From positions 1 through 27,752 of the forward strand of contig DASWFO010000251.1 of NCBI GenBank assembly GCA_036394195.1: a stretch of 27,752 nt of DNA. The letters run 5' to 3'. The notes under the pieces are model-generated. The model saw only the letters and a list, made by a program, of their open reading frames with translations. It did not search any database and had not been told where the DNA came from. A program made the position numbers and the translations under genes. Positions 14,407 to 23,900 of this stretch are shown here, piece by piece; position 1 is the first letter of the stretch; each line of letters begins with the position of its first letter. This DNA comes from DATJPD01 sp036394195 (GTDB taxonomy: Bacteria; Pseudomonadota; Alphaproteobacteria; CACIAM-22H2).

Positions 14407-16224
14407 ATGAAACACGGCGGCATCGATTACCGGGCGTGCCGGAACCTCGTCCAAATCTTCTTCGATCAGGCGACGCAATACGGCGATCAGCCGTTCCTGT
14501 GGGCCAAACGGCCCCACGACGGCGGGAGCAGCTGGCAGTCCTGGAGCTGGCGCCGGGCGGCCGACGACGTGCGCCGGCTCGCCGCCGGGCTCGCGGCGCT
14601 CGGCGTTCGGCCGGGCGACCGCGTCGGCCTCGTGTCCGAAAACCGGCCGGAATGGGCGATCGCCGATCTCGCAATCATGGCCGCCGGTGGCATCACGGTC
14701 CCCGCCTACACGACCAACACGGCGGACGACCACCGCCACATCCTGGCCAATAGCGGCGCCTGCGGGGTGATTGCCTCGAGCAGCGCCCTCGCCGGCCTGG
14801 CGCTGGCGGCGGCGCGGCAGGTGCCGGGCTGCCGGTTCCTGGTGGCGATCGACCGGCCGCATGTCGAGCAGCATGTCGGCGTCGATGTCGTGAGCTGGGC
14901 CGACGCGCTGGCGGGCGGCGGCGCCGCCGGGCTCGCCGAGGATACGGCCGCGCGCCTCAAGCGCGATGATCTCGCCTGCGTGATCCACACCTCGGGCACC
15001 GGCGGCATCCCGAAGGGGGTCATGCTGACGCACGGCGCGATCATCGCGAACTGCCTGGGCGCGCACGACCTGCTGCTGCAGCTGGGCCTCGAAGACGAGG
15101 TGTTCCTGTCGTTCCTGCCGCTGTCGCATTCGTACGAGCACACCGCCGGGCTTTACTTCCCGATCTCGGTCGGCGCGCAGATCTATTTCGCGGAAAGCGT
15201 GGAGCATCTCGCAAGCAACCTGCTCGAGGTGCGGCCGACCATCATGACCGCCGTACCGCGCCTCTATGAAACCCTGCACCGGCGCATCCTGACCGGCGTG
15301 GAGCGCGAAGGCAGGCTGAAGAAAACCCTGTTCTTCAAGACGCTGGCGCTGGGCCAAAAGCGCTACGCACAAGACGGGCGGCTCGGGGCGTTTGACAGTC
15401 TCGTCGACCTCATCGTCGATCTCGTGGTGCGGCGGAAGATCCGCGCCCGCTTCGGCGGCCGGCTCAAGGCGCTGGTGTCCGGCGGTGGTCCGCTGAACCC
15501 GGACATCGGATTGTTCTTCACCGCACTGGGCGTGCTGCTGCTGCAGGGCTACGGCCAGACCGAGACATCACCGGTCGTCTCCTGCAATCCGCCCAACAAG
15601 GTGAAGCTCGACACGGTCGGCCCGCCGGTGACCGATGTCGAGGTGAAGATCGCAGCCGACGGCGAGATCCTGATCCGCGGCGAGCTGGTGATGAAGGGCT
15701 ACTGGAACGAGCCGGCGGCGACCGCCGAGGCGATCCGCGACGGCTGGCTGCACACCGGCGACGTGGGACTGCTCGACGGCGACGGCTACCTCAAGATCAC
15801 CGACCGTAAGCGCGACTTCATCAAGAACTCCGGCGGCGACATGATCGCGCCGGCGCGGGTCGAGGGTCTCCTGGTGCTGGAGCGCGAAATTGCGCAAGCG
15901 ATGGTGTATGGCGACCGCCGGCCATATCTCGTGGCGGTGATCGTGCCGCATGCCGAGTTCGTCACCGCCTGGGCCAAGCAATTCGGCAAGGAGCCGGACC
16001 TGGAGCGGCTGGCGGCGGACAAGGAATTTCAGACGGCGATCGAGGCCGCCGTGCAGCGGATGAATGCGAAACTGCCGCTCGCCGAGCGCATCCGCCGCTT
16101 TGTGATCGCGCGCGAGCCGTTCTCGGTCGCCAACGAGCTGATGACGCCGACCCTGAAGATCAAGCGCCACATGGTGCGCATCGTCTACGGCCCGGATCTG
16201 GACGCGCTCTACGACCGCAGGTAA
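14407..16224 (+). CDS. AMP-dependent long-chain acyl-CoA synthetase
   Basis: A 605-residue adenylate-forming enzyme that activates fatty acids to acyl-CoA. Motifs run in order: the phosphate loop HTSGTGGIPKG at 194-204 (usual form YTSGTTGNPKG), PRLYETL near residue 290, the A5 motif YGQTETS at 382-388, GWLHTGDVG near residue 450, TDRKRDFIKNSGGDMIAP just after, and the C-terminal PTLKIKR with the catalytic lysine near 584-586. Length and the SGGDMIAP segment fit bacterial FadD15/long-chain ligases rather than acetyl-CoA synthetase. The start at 14407 has no clear ribosome binding site; an ATG at 14393 is out of frame. It ends four bases before the convergent alcohol dehydrogenase gene, leaving no room for a normal terminator between them. 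Confidence 0.93.
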   Translation: MKHGGIDYRACRNLVQIFFDQATQYGDQPFLWAKRPHDGGSSWQSWSWRRAADDVRRLAAGLAALGVRPGDRVGLVSENRPEWAIADLAIMAAGGITVPAYTTNTADDHRHILANSGACGVIASSSALAGLALAAARQVPGCRFLVAIDRPHVEQHVGVDVVSWADALAGGGAAGLAEDTAARLKRDDLACVIHTSGTGGIPKGVMLTHGAIIANCLGAHDLLLQLGLEDEVFLSFLPLSHSYEHTAGLYFPISVGAQIYFAESVEHLASNLLEVRPTIMTAVPRLYETLHRRILTGVEREGRLKKTLFFKTLALGQKRYAQDGRLGAFDSLVDLIVDLVVRRKIRARFGGRLKALVSGGGPLNPDIGLFFTALGVLLLQGYGQTETSPVVSCNPPNKVKLDTVGPPVTDVEVKIAADGEILIRGELVMKGYWNEPAATAEAIRDGWLHTGDVGLLDGDGYLKITDRKRDFIKNSGGDMIAPARVEGLLVLEREIAQAMVYGDRRPYLVAVIVPHAEFVTAWAKQFGKEPDLERLAADKEFQTAIEAAVQRMNAKLPLAERIRRFVIAREPFSVANELMTPTLKIKRHMVRIVYGPDLDALYDRR

Positions 16225-16228
16225 GGCA

Positions 16229-17281
16229 TCAGGCGGTCAACACCGTCCGGCCGAGGACCTTGCCGGCGCGCAGCTCCTCGAGTGCCGTCGCCGCATAGTC
16301 GAGTGGGCGTTCGCGAATCGGAATTGCGGCCGCCTTGCGCTGGCGCACCAGCGCCAGCAGCTTCTTGAGTTCGGCGAGATTGCCGACATACGAGCCTTGG
16401 ATCGTCAGCGCCCGCTGCGGGATCGATGGCAGCGGCAGGGTGATCTGCCCGCCGAACAGACCGACGATGATCAGCTTGCCGCCCTTGATCAGGCTGTCGA
16501 TGCCGAGCTGCGCGGTCGCCGGCGAGCCGACCAGATCGATCGCCGCCCACACCGGCCCCTTGGCCGCGTCCTTGATCCGGCTCACCGCATCGGGCGCCGC
16601 CCCGTCGATCGCCGCCAGCGCCCCCAGCTTGAGCGCCGCCTCCCGCTTCGCCGGATCGATGTCGACAACGATGGCGCCCTTGCCCTTCATCGCCTTGTGC
16701 AGACTGAGGCACATCAGGCCGAGCCCGCCGGCGCCGATGATCACGACCGGATGGGTTTTCAGGCTCGGCCCGACCTTCCGCAACGCGCTGAAGGTGGTGA
16801 GCCCGGAGCAGGCATAGGGTGCGGCTTCGGCCGGCGTCAGCCGGCCGAGATCGAGCAGATAGCGCGGATGCGGCACCACGACATGATCGCTGTAGCCGCC
16901 GGCGCGCTGGATGCCGAGATAGCGTGGCGAGAGGCAGAAGTTTTCGTCGCCGTCCTTGCACACGGCGCACGTGCCGCAGCCGATCCACGGATAGACCAGC
17001 CGCTTCTGGCCCTTCTTCACGCCGCGCGCCTTCGGGCCGAACGCCACGACCTCGCCGGCGATTTCGTGCCCGAGCGTGTGCGGCAGCTTCATGCCGCGGT
17101 CGGACATGTGGAACTTCCGGCCGCCGCCGAGATCGAAATAGCCCTCCCAGATATGAACGTCGCTGTGGCAGACGCCGGCGGCGGTCACGCGCAGGAGGAC
17201 TTCGGTTCCCTCGGGCTTCGGCGTCGGGCGGTCGAACGCCTTTAGCGGCGCGCCCCAATCGGCGATGTCGTAACTGCGCAT
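16229..17281 (-). CDS. Zinc-dependent alcohol dehydrogenase (medium-chain family)
   Basis: A 350-residue zinc alcohol dehydrogenase. Catalytic zinc ligands are Cys38, His72 (GHE) and Cys158; the structural zinc ligands are Cys102, Cys105, Cys108 and Cys116. The coenzyme motif GAGGLG is at 183-188, and the acidic residue at the end of the second strand (VVDIDPAKRE) points to NAD rather than NADP. Substrate cannot be predicted. GGGAGGA lies seven bases before the ATG. It is the last of three minus-strand genes (MFS transporter, cupin, dehydrogenase) with gaps of 42 and 86 bases, so an operon for uptake and oxidation of one organic compound is a fair guess. Confidence 0.93.
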   Translation of the reverse strand: MRSYDIADWGAPLKAFDRPTPKPEGTEVLLRVTAAGVCHSDVHIWEGYFDLGGGRKFHMSDRGMKLPHTLGHEIAGEVVAFGPKARGVKKGQKRLVYPWIGCGTCAVCKDGDENFCLSPRYLGIQRAGGYSDHVVVPHPRYLLDLGRLTPAEAAPYACSGLTTFSALRKVGPSLKTHPVVIIGAGGLGLMCLSLHKAMKGKGAIVVDIDPAKREAALKLGALAAIDGAAPDAVSRIKDAAKGPVWAAIDLVGSPATAQLGIDSLIKGGKLIIVGLFGGQITLPLPSIPQRALTIQGSYVGNLAELKKLLALVRQRKAAAIPIRERPLDYAATALEELRAGKVLGRTVLTA

Positions 17282-17367
17282 GGTCTTCCTCCCTGTCGGC
17301 CGGCGCTGTCGAATTTATCCCCATTCTCGCAAAAGCGGGAGAGTCCGGCAACGACAGCGCCGCGCGC

Positions 17368-17808
17368 TCAAACGTCCTTGCGCTCGGCGGCGAGCGGCCG
17401 CCGGGTTTCCAGATTGAACCGGTCCTCATAGATCGGCCGGCCGCCGGTGGTCGGGCCCGGATATTGGACAATGACCATCAGCCCGCCGGTTTCGGCCACG
17501 AGCTCGTCCTCATAGTGAGGATCGCCATGGAACAACATGGTCCCCGGGCCGTAGGTCCGCCCGCCGATGCGAAATTGGCCTTCGAGGACGTACCAGACCT
17601 GGGCGAAGTCATGCCTGTGCAAGGGGTGATGCGCGCCGGGCTCGAAGCGCAGCAACCCGGCATTGGGCTCCGTTGGCCGCTCCGGGCGCGGATGAAACAG
17701 CATCTTGCCGGTTTCGCCCGGCCAGCGGATCGTCTCCCATTCCACGTCGTCGACGTGGCGGGCGATCGCGGGCGCGTGATCGGACCGCGGATCTGCGGTG
17801 GTGCTCAT
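17368..17808 (-). CDS. Cupin-domain protein
   Basis: A 146-residue single-domain cupin. The first motif is GAHHPLHRHDFAQVWYVLEG (residues 58-77), with candidate metal ligands His60, His64 and His66; the position usually held by the glutamate ligand is Gln70, with Glu76 nearby. The second motif region is GRTYGPGTMLFHGDPHYEDE (residues 83-102), with His98 the likely last ligand. Such proteins include dioxygenases, isomerases and anti-sigma ChrR-type sensors; the function here is unknown. GAGGAGA seven bases upstream supports the start. It lies 42 bases after the MFS gene and 86 before the dehydrogenase gene, probably in one operon, suggesting a catabolic step on the transported compound. Confidence 0.85.
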   Translation of the reverse strand: MSTTADPRSDHAPAIARHVDDVEWETIRWPGETGKMLFHPRPERPTEPNAGLLRFEPGAHHPLHRHDFAQVWYVLEGQFRIGGRTYGPGTMLFHGDPHYEDELVAETGGLMVIVQYPGPTTGGRPIYEDRFNLETRRPLAAERKDV

Positions 17809-17850
17809 GGGCTGTCTCCTCGGATGTTTGAATCGGCCACGCCGCCGGGG

Positions 17851-19158
17851 CTACTCGGCCGCGGCACCGAGGACGTCGTCGGCGACCACGTAGCGCGGCA
17901 TCTGCAGCCAAACCGCCGAAATGATGGCCGACATGAGTGAGAACGCGGCGAGCGCATAGAACCCACCCGCGAAATCGCCGGTGATCACCTTGACCCAGCC
18001 GACGATCGACGGCCCGAAGAAGCCGCCGAGGTTGCCGACCGCGTTGATCCACGCGATGCCGGCGGCCGCCGCCGTGCCAGTGAGGATCATCGACGGCATC
18101 GCCCAGAACGGCCCCTTCGAGCCATAGAAGCCGATGGCGGCGAGCGACATGCCGACGATCGACCACCAGCTCCCGATGGTGAGTCCGGCGATGGTCAGGC
18201 CGGCGGCGGACAGCAGACACGCCGTGGCCAGGTTCCACCGCCGCTCCGCATTGCGATCCGACAGCCAGCCCCAGATGACCATCGCGATGGAGCCGCAGAT
18301 GTACGGAATCATGCTGACGAAGCCGACCTCCATGTTGGTGAGGCCGAGCTGCTTCACCATCTGCGGCAGGAACAGCAGCATGCCGAGGCTGGCGGTGACG
18401 ATGCCGAAATAGTTAAGAGTCAGCAGCAGCACCTTGGGCTCGAAGAACGCGCGCCAGAAGCTGATCTTGTGATGCGCTTCGATCTGCCGGGATTCGCCGT
18501 CGATGGCGCGGATGAGCCAGGTGCGCTCGGCATCCGTCAGCCATGCCGCCTGGGACGGACGGTCGGTCACGTAGAAAAACACGGCAATGCCGATGAGCAC
18601 CGTCGGCGCCGCCTCGGCGATGAACATCCACTGCCAGCCGGCGAGACCCAGAAGGCCGTCGAGCTCCAGCAGCGCGGTCGACATCGGCGCTCCGGTGGCG
18701 ACGGCGAGCGGCAGCGCCAACATGAAGCCGGACACGATGCGAGCACGATGGCGATCGGGGAACCAATAGGTGAAGAACAGCACGAGCCCGGGGAAGAGAC
18801 CGGCCTCGGCAAGCCCGAGCAGGAAACGCACGGTGAGGAAGCTGTACGGACCGGTGCAGAAGGCCGTGGCGCCCGAGAGCAGGCCCCAGGTGACCATGAT
18901 GCGCGCGATCCAGATCCTGGCCCCGACCTTCTCCAGGATGATGTTGCTCGGCACCTCGAACAGGAAATAGCCCCAGAAAAAAGCGCCGGCCGCCATGCCA
19001 TAGGTCGACGGGTCCAGGCCCAGCGCCTTGTTCATGGTCAGCGCCGCGAAGCCGACATTGATGCGGTCGAGATAGCACAGGAAGTAGGTGAGGATCGCGA
19101 ACGGCAGCAGGCGCAGATACACCTTGCGCATCGCCGAGCGCTCGAGCGCGTGGGCCAT
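17851..19158 (-). CDS. MFS transporter, anion:cation symporter (ACS) family
   Basis: A 435-residue, roughly 12-helix transporter. Early residues give the ACS signature: LPFAILTYFLCYLDRINVGF, then GAFFWGYFLFEVPSNIILEK, then FPGLVLFFTYWFPDRHRARI. The family moves organic anions such as tartrate, glucarate, phthalate or 4-hydroxyphenylacetate with protons. GGGAGGA is five bases before the ATG at 19158. It heads a likely operon with the cupin and alcohol dehydrogenase genes. Upstream, TCGGC (19180-19184) and GCCGA (19195-19199) flank TTATTGTTGT, a small palindrome 22 bases before the start that could be an operator, though no regulator gene is adjacent. Confidence 0.93.
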   Translation of the reverse strand: MAHALERSAMRKVYLRLLPFAILTYFLCYLDRINVGFAALTMNKALGLDPSTYGMAAGAFFWGYFLFEVPSNIILEKVGARIWIARIMVTWGLLSGATAFCTGPYSFLTVRFLLGLAEAGLFPGLVLFFTYWFPDRHRARIVSGFMLALPLAVATGAPMSTALLELDGLLGLAGWQWMFIAEAAPTVLIGIAVFFYVTDRPSQAAWLTDAERTWLIRAIDGESRQIEAHHKISFWRAFFEPKVLLLTLNYFGIVTASLGMLLFLPQMVKQLGLTNMEVGFVSMIPYICGSIAMVIWGWLSDRNAERRWNLATACLLSAAGLTIAGLTIGSWWSIVGMSLAAIGFYGSKGPFWAMPSMILTGTAAAAGIAWINAVGNLGGFFGPSIVGWVKVITGDFAGGFYALAAFSLMSAIISAVWLQMPRYVVADDVLGAAAE

Positions 19159-19256
19159 GATGTCCTCCCAAATTATGTGTCGGCTTATTGTTGTGCCGAT
19201 TGTATCAGGGTCAGCGGCGCGAGTCTTGGTGGTGAGCCCCGACGCATCACTTGGCT

Positions 19257-19435
19257 CCCCTCAGCCTACCCTCTCGCCCATCGCAATGGATGGAGAGGGA
19301 AAATTTCTAGCAACGCGCTCCGAAGCCCCTCTACCACGAACTGGGATAGGCCGTGTCGGCGCGCGGAGGCGTGACGACACGAGAGAGGGCGGCTTACAAA
19401 CGGAGCCCGCGCGTCAGCGCGGGAGGGTGAGGGCC
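19257..19435. repeat. Long imperfect inverted repeat region between MFS operon and epimerase
   Basis: The region begins CCCCTCAGCCTACCCTCTCG and ends GCGCGGGAGGGTGAGGGCC; the two ends are imperfect reverse complements (CCTCA.CCTACCCTC versus GAGGGTGAGG). Between them lie shorter hairpins and a GAGAGAGGGCGGC block. This composition is typical of dispersed intergenic repeats in alphaproteobacteria. No reading frame in 19159-19444 looks like a gene. Confidence 0.5.
19406..19423 (-). terminator. GC-rich hairpin after the epimerase gene
   Basis: CCCGCGC and GCGCGGG form an exact 7-base stem with a four-base loop, 22 bases downstream of the epimerase stop codon on the minus strand. Only a short TTT follows (CTCCGTTTG), so it would be a weak intrinsic terminator. 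It is also part of the inverted-repeat region. Confidence 0.4.
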
Positions 19436-19444
19436 GTAATCCGG

Positions 19445-20425
19445 TCAGACCCCGTGATATTCGCGATACCAGGCGACGAAGCGGGGAATGCCCTCGTCGA
19501 TGGTGGTGACCGGGGAAAATCCGAGATCGCGCTGCGCCGCCTGGATGTCGGCGTAGGTCTCCTTGACGTCGCCCGGCTGCAGATCGGCGAACTCGATCGT
19601 CGCCTTGTGGTTGGTCGCGCGCTCGATGACCGAGATGAAGCGCATCAGCGGCTCGGCGCGATGGTTGCCGAGGTTGTAGCGCCGGTGCGGCGCCTCGCCG
19701 CCCGAAGCGGCCGGCGGACGGTCAAGCGCCGCGAGCACCCCCGCGACGATGTCGTCGATATAGGTGAAGTCGCGCTTCATGTCGCCGTGGTTGAACACCG
19801 TGATCTTCTGTCCGGACAGGATCGCGCGGGTGAAGATATAGGCCGACATGTCGGGCCGACCCCACGGGCCGTAGACCGTGAAGAATCGCAAGCCGGTCGC
19901 CGGCACGCCGAAGAGGTGGCTGTAGCAATGGCTCATCAACTCGGTCGAGGCCTTGGTCGCCGCGTAGAGCGAGACCGGTTTGTCGACCTTGTCGTCGACC
20001 GAGAACGGCAGCTTGGTGTTGCCGCCATAGACCGACGACGACGACGCATAGACGAGATGCTTGAGATTCTTGTGGCCCCGGCAGGCCTCCAGCACGTTGA
20101 AGTGCCCGATGATGTTGGCCTGGATGTACGCGTCGGGGTTGGTCAGCGAGTAGCGCACGCCCGCTTGGGCCGCGAGATGCACGACGCGGTCGATCGCCGG
20201 ATCGGCGCGCATCAGGTCCGCCACGGCCCCGGGGGCGGCGATATCGCGCTTCTCGAACCGGTAGCCTTTGCGGCCGGCGAGCCGCGCGAGGCGCGCATCC
20301 TTGAGGCCCGGATCGTAATAGTCGTTGATGTCATCGACGCCGATCACGGGGTCGCCGCGGGCGAGCAGCGCCGCCGCGACGTGGTGGCCGATAAAGCCGG
20401 CGGCGCCGGTGACAAGCACGGTCAT
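19445..20425 (-). CDS. lpsL: UDP-glucuronate 4-epimerase (NAD-dependent epimerase/dehydratase)
   Basis: A 326-residue short-chain epimerase. The NAD site is GAAGFIG at residues 7-13, and the active-site pair is Tyr154 and Lys158 (YAATK). Segments NDYYDPGLKDARLARL, AGVRYSLTNPDAYIQANIIG, and FFTVYGPWGRPDMSAYIF (180-197) are the marks of the UDP-glucuronate 4-epimerase group, which makes UDP-galacturonate for lipopolysaccharide or capsule. Rhizobial homologs are named lpsL. It follows the response regulator gene by 56 bases, so it could be cotranscribed with the two-component genes. No strong ribosome binding site is seen. No other polysaccharide gene is in the window. Confidence 0.92.
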   Translation of the reverse strand: MTVLVTGAAGFIGHHVAAALLARGDPVIGVDDINDYYDPGLKDARLARLAGRKGYRFEKRDIAAPGAVADLMRADPAIDRVVHLAAQAGVRYSLTNPDAYIQANIIGHFNVLEACRGHKNLKHLVYASSSSVYGGNTKLPFSVDDKVDKPVSLYAATKASTELMSHCYSHLFGVPATGLRFFTVYGPWGRPDMSAYIFTRAILSGQKITVFNHGDMKRDFTYIDDIVAGVLAALDRPPAASGGEAPHRRYNLGNHRAEPLMRFISVIERATNHKATIEFADLQPGDVKETYADIQAAQRDLGFSPVTTIDEGIPRFVAWYREYHGV

Positions 20426-20481
20426 GGCCGCTTGTAGCCCGACTTGCTGCCAGAATCACGCCCCAAGTTATGCCGATCGGA

Positions 20482-20907
20482 TCAGATCGGCATGTTGGCG
20501 AGGGAGCGGTCGGAAAGCAGCTTGCGGCCGAGCACGCGCAGCTTGATCTCGATTTGCGAACGGCCGAAGGGCTTGGCGATATAGGCGCTGACGCCGTGCT
20601 TCATCGCGGTCTTGACGGCGTCCAGCTCGTTCCGGCCGGTCACCATCAGGAACGGCATCGTCGGATAGCGCTTCCTGATCTCGGTCAACAGCTCGAGGCC
20701 CGTCATCTCGGGCATCATCCAGTCGCAAATGATCAGATTGACGGTGTCCGGCGCCTCGACGTTGAGGACCCCGAGCGCCTCTTTCCCGTTCGAGGCGAGC
20801 AGGATGGTCTGGATGCCGAGCGAGCGTACCATCTCGTACAGCATGTTTTGGGCGTTTTTCTGGTCCTCGACGATGAGGACCCGCAGGTATTGGAGGCTAC
20901 CGGTCAT
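20482..20907 (-). CDS. Single-domain response regulator (CheY-like)
   Basis: A 141-residue receiver domain with no output domain. Acidic residues Glu14 and Asp15 (VLIVEDQ), the phosphoacceptor Asp62 (LIICDWMMPEM), Thr90 (VTGRNE) and Lys112 (AKPFGRSQ) are all present. It would act by phosphorelay or protein binding, as CheY, DivK or Spo0F do. The start codon overlaps the sensor kinase stop in ATGA, so it is translationally coupled to the kinase, its probable partner. About 20 residues follow the last expected helix (GRKLLSDRSLANMPI). Confidence 0.93.
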   Translation of the reverse strand: MTGSLQYLRVLIVEDQKNAQNMLYEMVRSLGIQTILLASNGKEALGVLNVEAPDTVNLIICDWMMPEMTGLELLTEIRKRYPTMPFLMVTGRNELDAVKTAMKHGVSAYIAKPFGRSQIEIKLRVLGRKLLSDRSLANMPI

Positions 20908-23900
20908 GGGACATGCTCCAGGGCTTGCGGTTGGGCGGGCGCCGCGCCGAGCGCTGCGTCGACGATTTGGATCAGCTGCGACGGCGGAAACGGCTTGAAC
21001 AGCACGGTCGCGCTCTCCGGAATCTCGATCGAATCGGACGCACCGCGGCCGGGAACGCCGGTGATGTAGATCACCGGCAGGTCGGGGCGGATGTCGGTGA
21101 GCAGGCCGGCGAGCCTCACCCCGTCGAGCTCCGGCATCACGACGTCGGTGACGAGAACGTCGATGCGGTTGGCATCGAACAGCTCGAGCGCCTCCTCCCC
21201 GTCCGCGGCCGCCAGCACCCGGTAACGCGCCATGGTCAGGGCCTCGGTCAGCAGTGTCCGCATCATCGGCTCGTCTTCGGCAAGCAACACCGTGCGGCCG
21301 GCCGTGCGGATCGGCCGCCCCTCGGCCCCGGCGCCCGCCGCGTCGGCGCTCTCGTCGGCGGTCCCCGCGTCGACGGCCGGGAGGTGGATCGTGAAGCTGG
21401 TGCCGCGGCCGGGCTCGGTCTCGACCTTGATCGAGCCGCCCGCCTCGGTGACCACGCCATAGACCATCGAGAGGCCGAGGCCGGTCCCCTTTCCCTGCCC
21501 CTTGGTCGTGAAGAACGGCTCGAAGATCCGCCGCGCCGTTTCGGCGTCCATGCCGATGCCGCTATCCGACAGGGTCATGCGCACCGAATGCGGTGCCGGC
21601 GTCGCGGCGCCGTCGTCACCCGCCGCTTCGACGGCAATCCGGAATCGTCCGCCGTCGGGCATCGCATCGCGCGCGTTGATCGCGAGATTCATGATCGCCT
21701 GCGCAAACAGGTCCGGATCGACGCGGACATGATGCGGTCCGCGGTCCGAGTGGATCTCCAGGTCGATATTCGGCTTCAGCAGCGGCTTTAGGAGAAAACG
21801 CTGCTCCTCGACCAGCCGGGCCAAGTCGAGAACCTTGGTCTCCGGCGCGCGCTTGCGGCTGAACGCCAGCAGCGCCTTGGTAACCGCCGAAGCGCGTTCG
21901 ATGCTCTTGATGATCTTCGTCACATGGCCGCGGACCGGGCTGTCGGCGGGGGTAAAGACGCGGGCCAGGTCGGCATAGCCGCGAATGATCCCGAGAATGT
22001 TGTTGAACTCATGCGCGATGCCGCCGGCGAACGTGCCCACGGCTTCCATCTTCTGCGATTGCCGCAACTGCTCTTCCTGGCGCCGCGAGTCGGTGATGTC
22101 GACCAGCACGGAATACACGCTGCCGTCGGGCGTGCGGTGGCGACGCAGTTCGATCAGGCGGCCACCCCGCCGCAGCTCGACGGGGCTGCTGCTGCATTCG
22201 CGGCGCGCCGCGAGGCGATCGGCGATCCATGCTTCGGGGCGACCGGCCGCTTCCTCGGCAAAGCCGCGCTCCGCCGAGACGCGAAGGAGGCTTTCGAACA
22301 TCATCCCAGGCCGGATCTTGTCGGCGACGTCGGCAAACAGCTGGCGATAGCGGTCATTGCAGAAGACAAGACGATCATCAACATCGAATAGGGCGACGCC
22401 ATCCGGAACGCTGGACATCGCCTGCAGCAGGTGCTGGTGCTCGCGCTCGGCGGCGAGGCGGCTGACAACTTGTTCCGTGATGTCGGTCGCCGTGCCGCGA
22501 TAGCCGAGAAGCCTCGTTCCGTCGAAATGAGGTCGGCCATTCATGCGGACGTGCCGGATCGTTCCGTCGGCGTTCTGCACGGTGCAGTCGAAGTCGCGGA
22601 ACGGATGGCAAGCACGCACGATGTCGCGCAGCAGCCGCCACTCCGGGTGCAGGTCGGGGTCGACGCAGGCCCACGCCCACGGGGTGCGGCCGGCGAACCA
22701 TTCCACTGGAAAGCCAGTCACCTCGGCGAAGCGCGACGAGACCCAGGTGAAGCGGATCTCGGCGTCGGTCTCCCAGAACAGGTCGGAGGCGGATTCCGCA
22801 AACTGCTGCTGGCGCAATTGCGTGTCGCGGAGCGCCTGCTCGGCCGATTTGAGGCGGACGATCTTCTCCTGCAGGTCGGCGTTCACCTGCGACAACTCGC
22901 CCGTGCGCTCAACGACGAGCTGTGCGACGCGCTCCTGCTCCGTCGCGGCGCGATGGGCATAGAGGGCCACGAGGAACGTCAGCAACAGGCCGAGGCCCAG
23001 GGCCAGATCGGCGGGCCAGTCCCGTCGCGGATAGACCGCGTCGACGGGCGCAAAGACCGCGTTCCAGGTGCGGTCGCCGAACCGGATTTTCGACTCCTCG
23101 AACCATCCCTGCCGGACACGCGCCAAAGACGCGGGGCCGATCGGCGCTGCCCGCGTGCGAGATGGATGAAAGTAGATGAGGCGTTCCTGCCCATCGGCGT
23201 CGCGCTCGGTCAGATAGATGTCGAGACCGCCGGCGGGTTTCAGCATCGCGAGCGCTGCTTCCAGGAACTGGCCGATGGGGTAGGTAGCCGCCACGATGCC
23301 ACTCGCCAGATGCTGCTGCGGCGCGCTGCCGGCACCACCGGTCCCGTACTCCGGAAAAATCGGCACAAAGGCGATGACGCCGAGGATGCCGTCATCCAGC
23401 GGCCCAACGAGCATGGTCGCGGGTGTGACGCTCAGGCTGCCCGTCGCGATGGACTTGAGCAGCGTTTCCCGCCGATCAGGGCGCGAAGCGATGTCGACAC
23501 CGATCATGGCCTCGTTGCCGGCTGCCGGCTCCACGTGCAGGATTGGAAAGTAGACCTCGCGTGCCGGTGACGTCTCGCCGCCCGCATCCGGGAATTCGTG
23601 GATACGAAAATGCGTCTGCCCATTCCATCGCGCGGCCGCCTCGAAAGCGTCCCGTGTCTCGCCGGGAACCCGCGGCAGCCAAGTGACGGCACGCACTCCG
23701 CCGACGTCGTTCGAAATGTCGCGCGCGAAGCGCCGGAATTCGACCGGGTCGAACGCCGCGGCGAACAGGATCTGTGCAAAGCGCAACTGCTGCAGCTTGC
23801 CGTCGATCAACCCCTGCAGCACGTTCGTGTGCGTCGCCACCCGCCGTTCCGCCTCGGCGTGGCGCGCCTCCTCGTCGGCGCGGTGGATCACGTAATAGGT

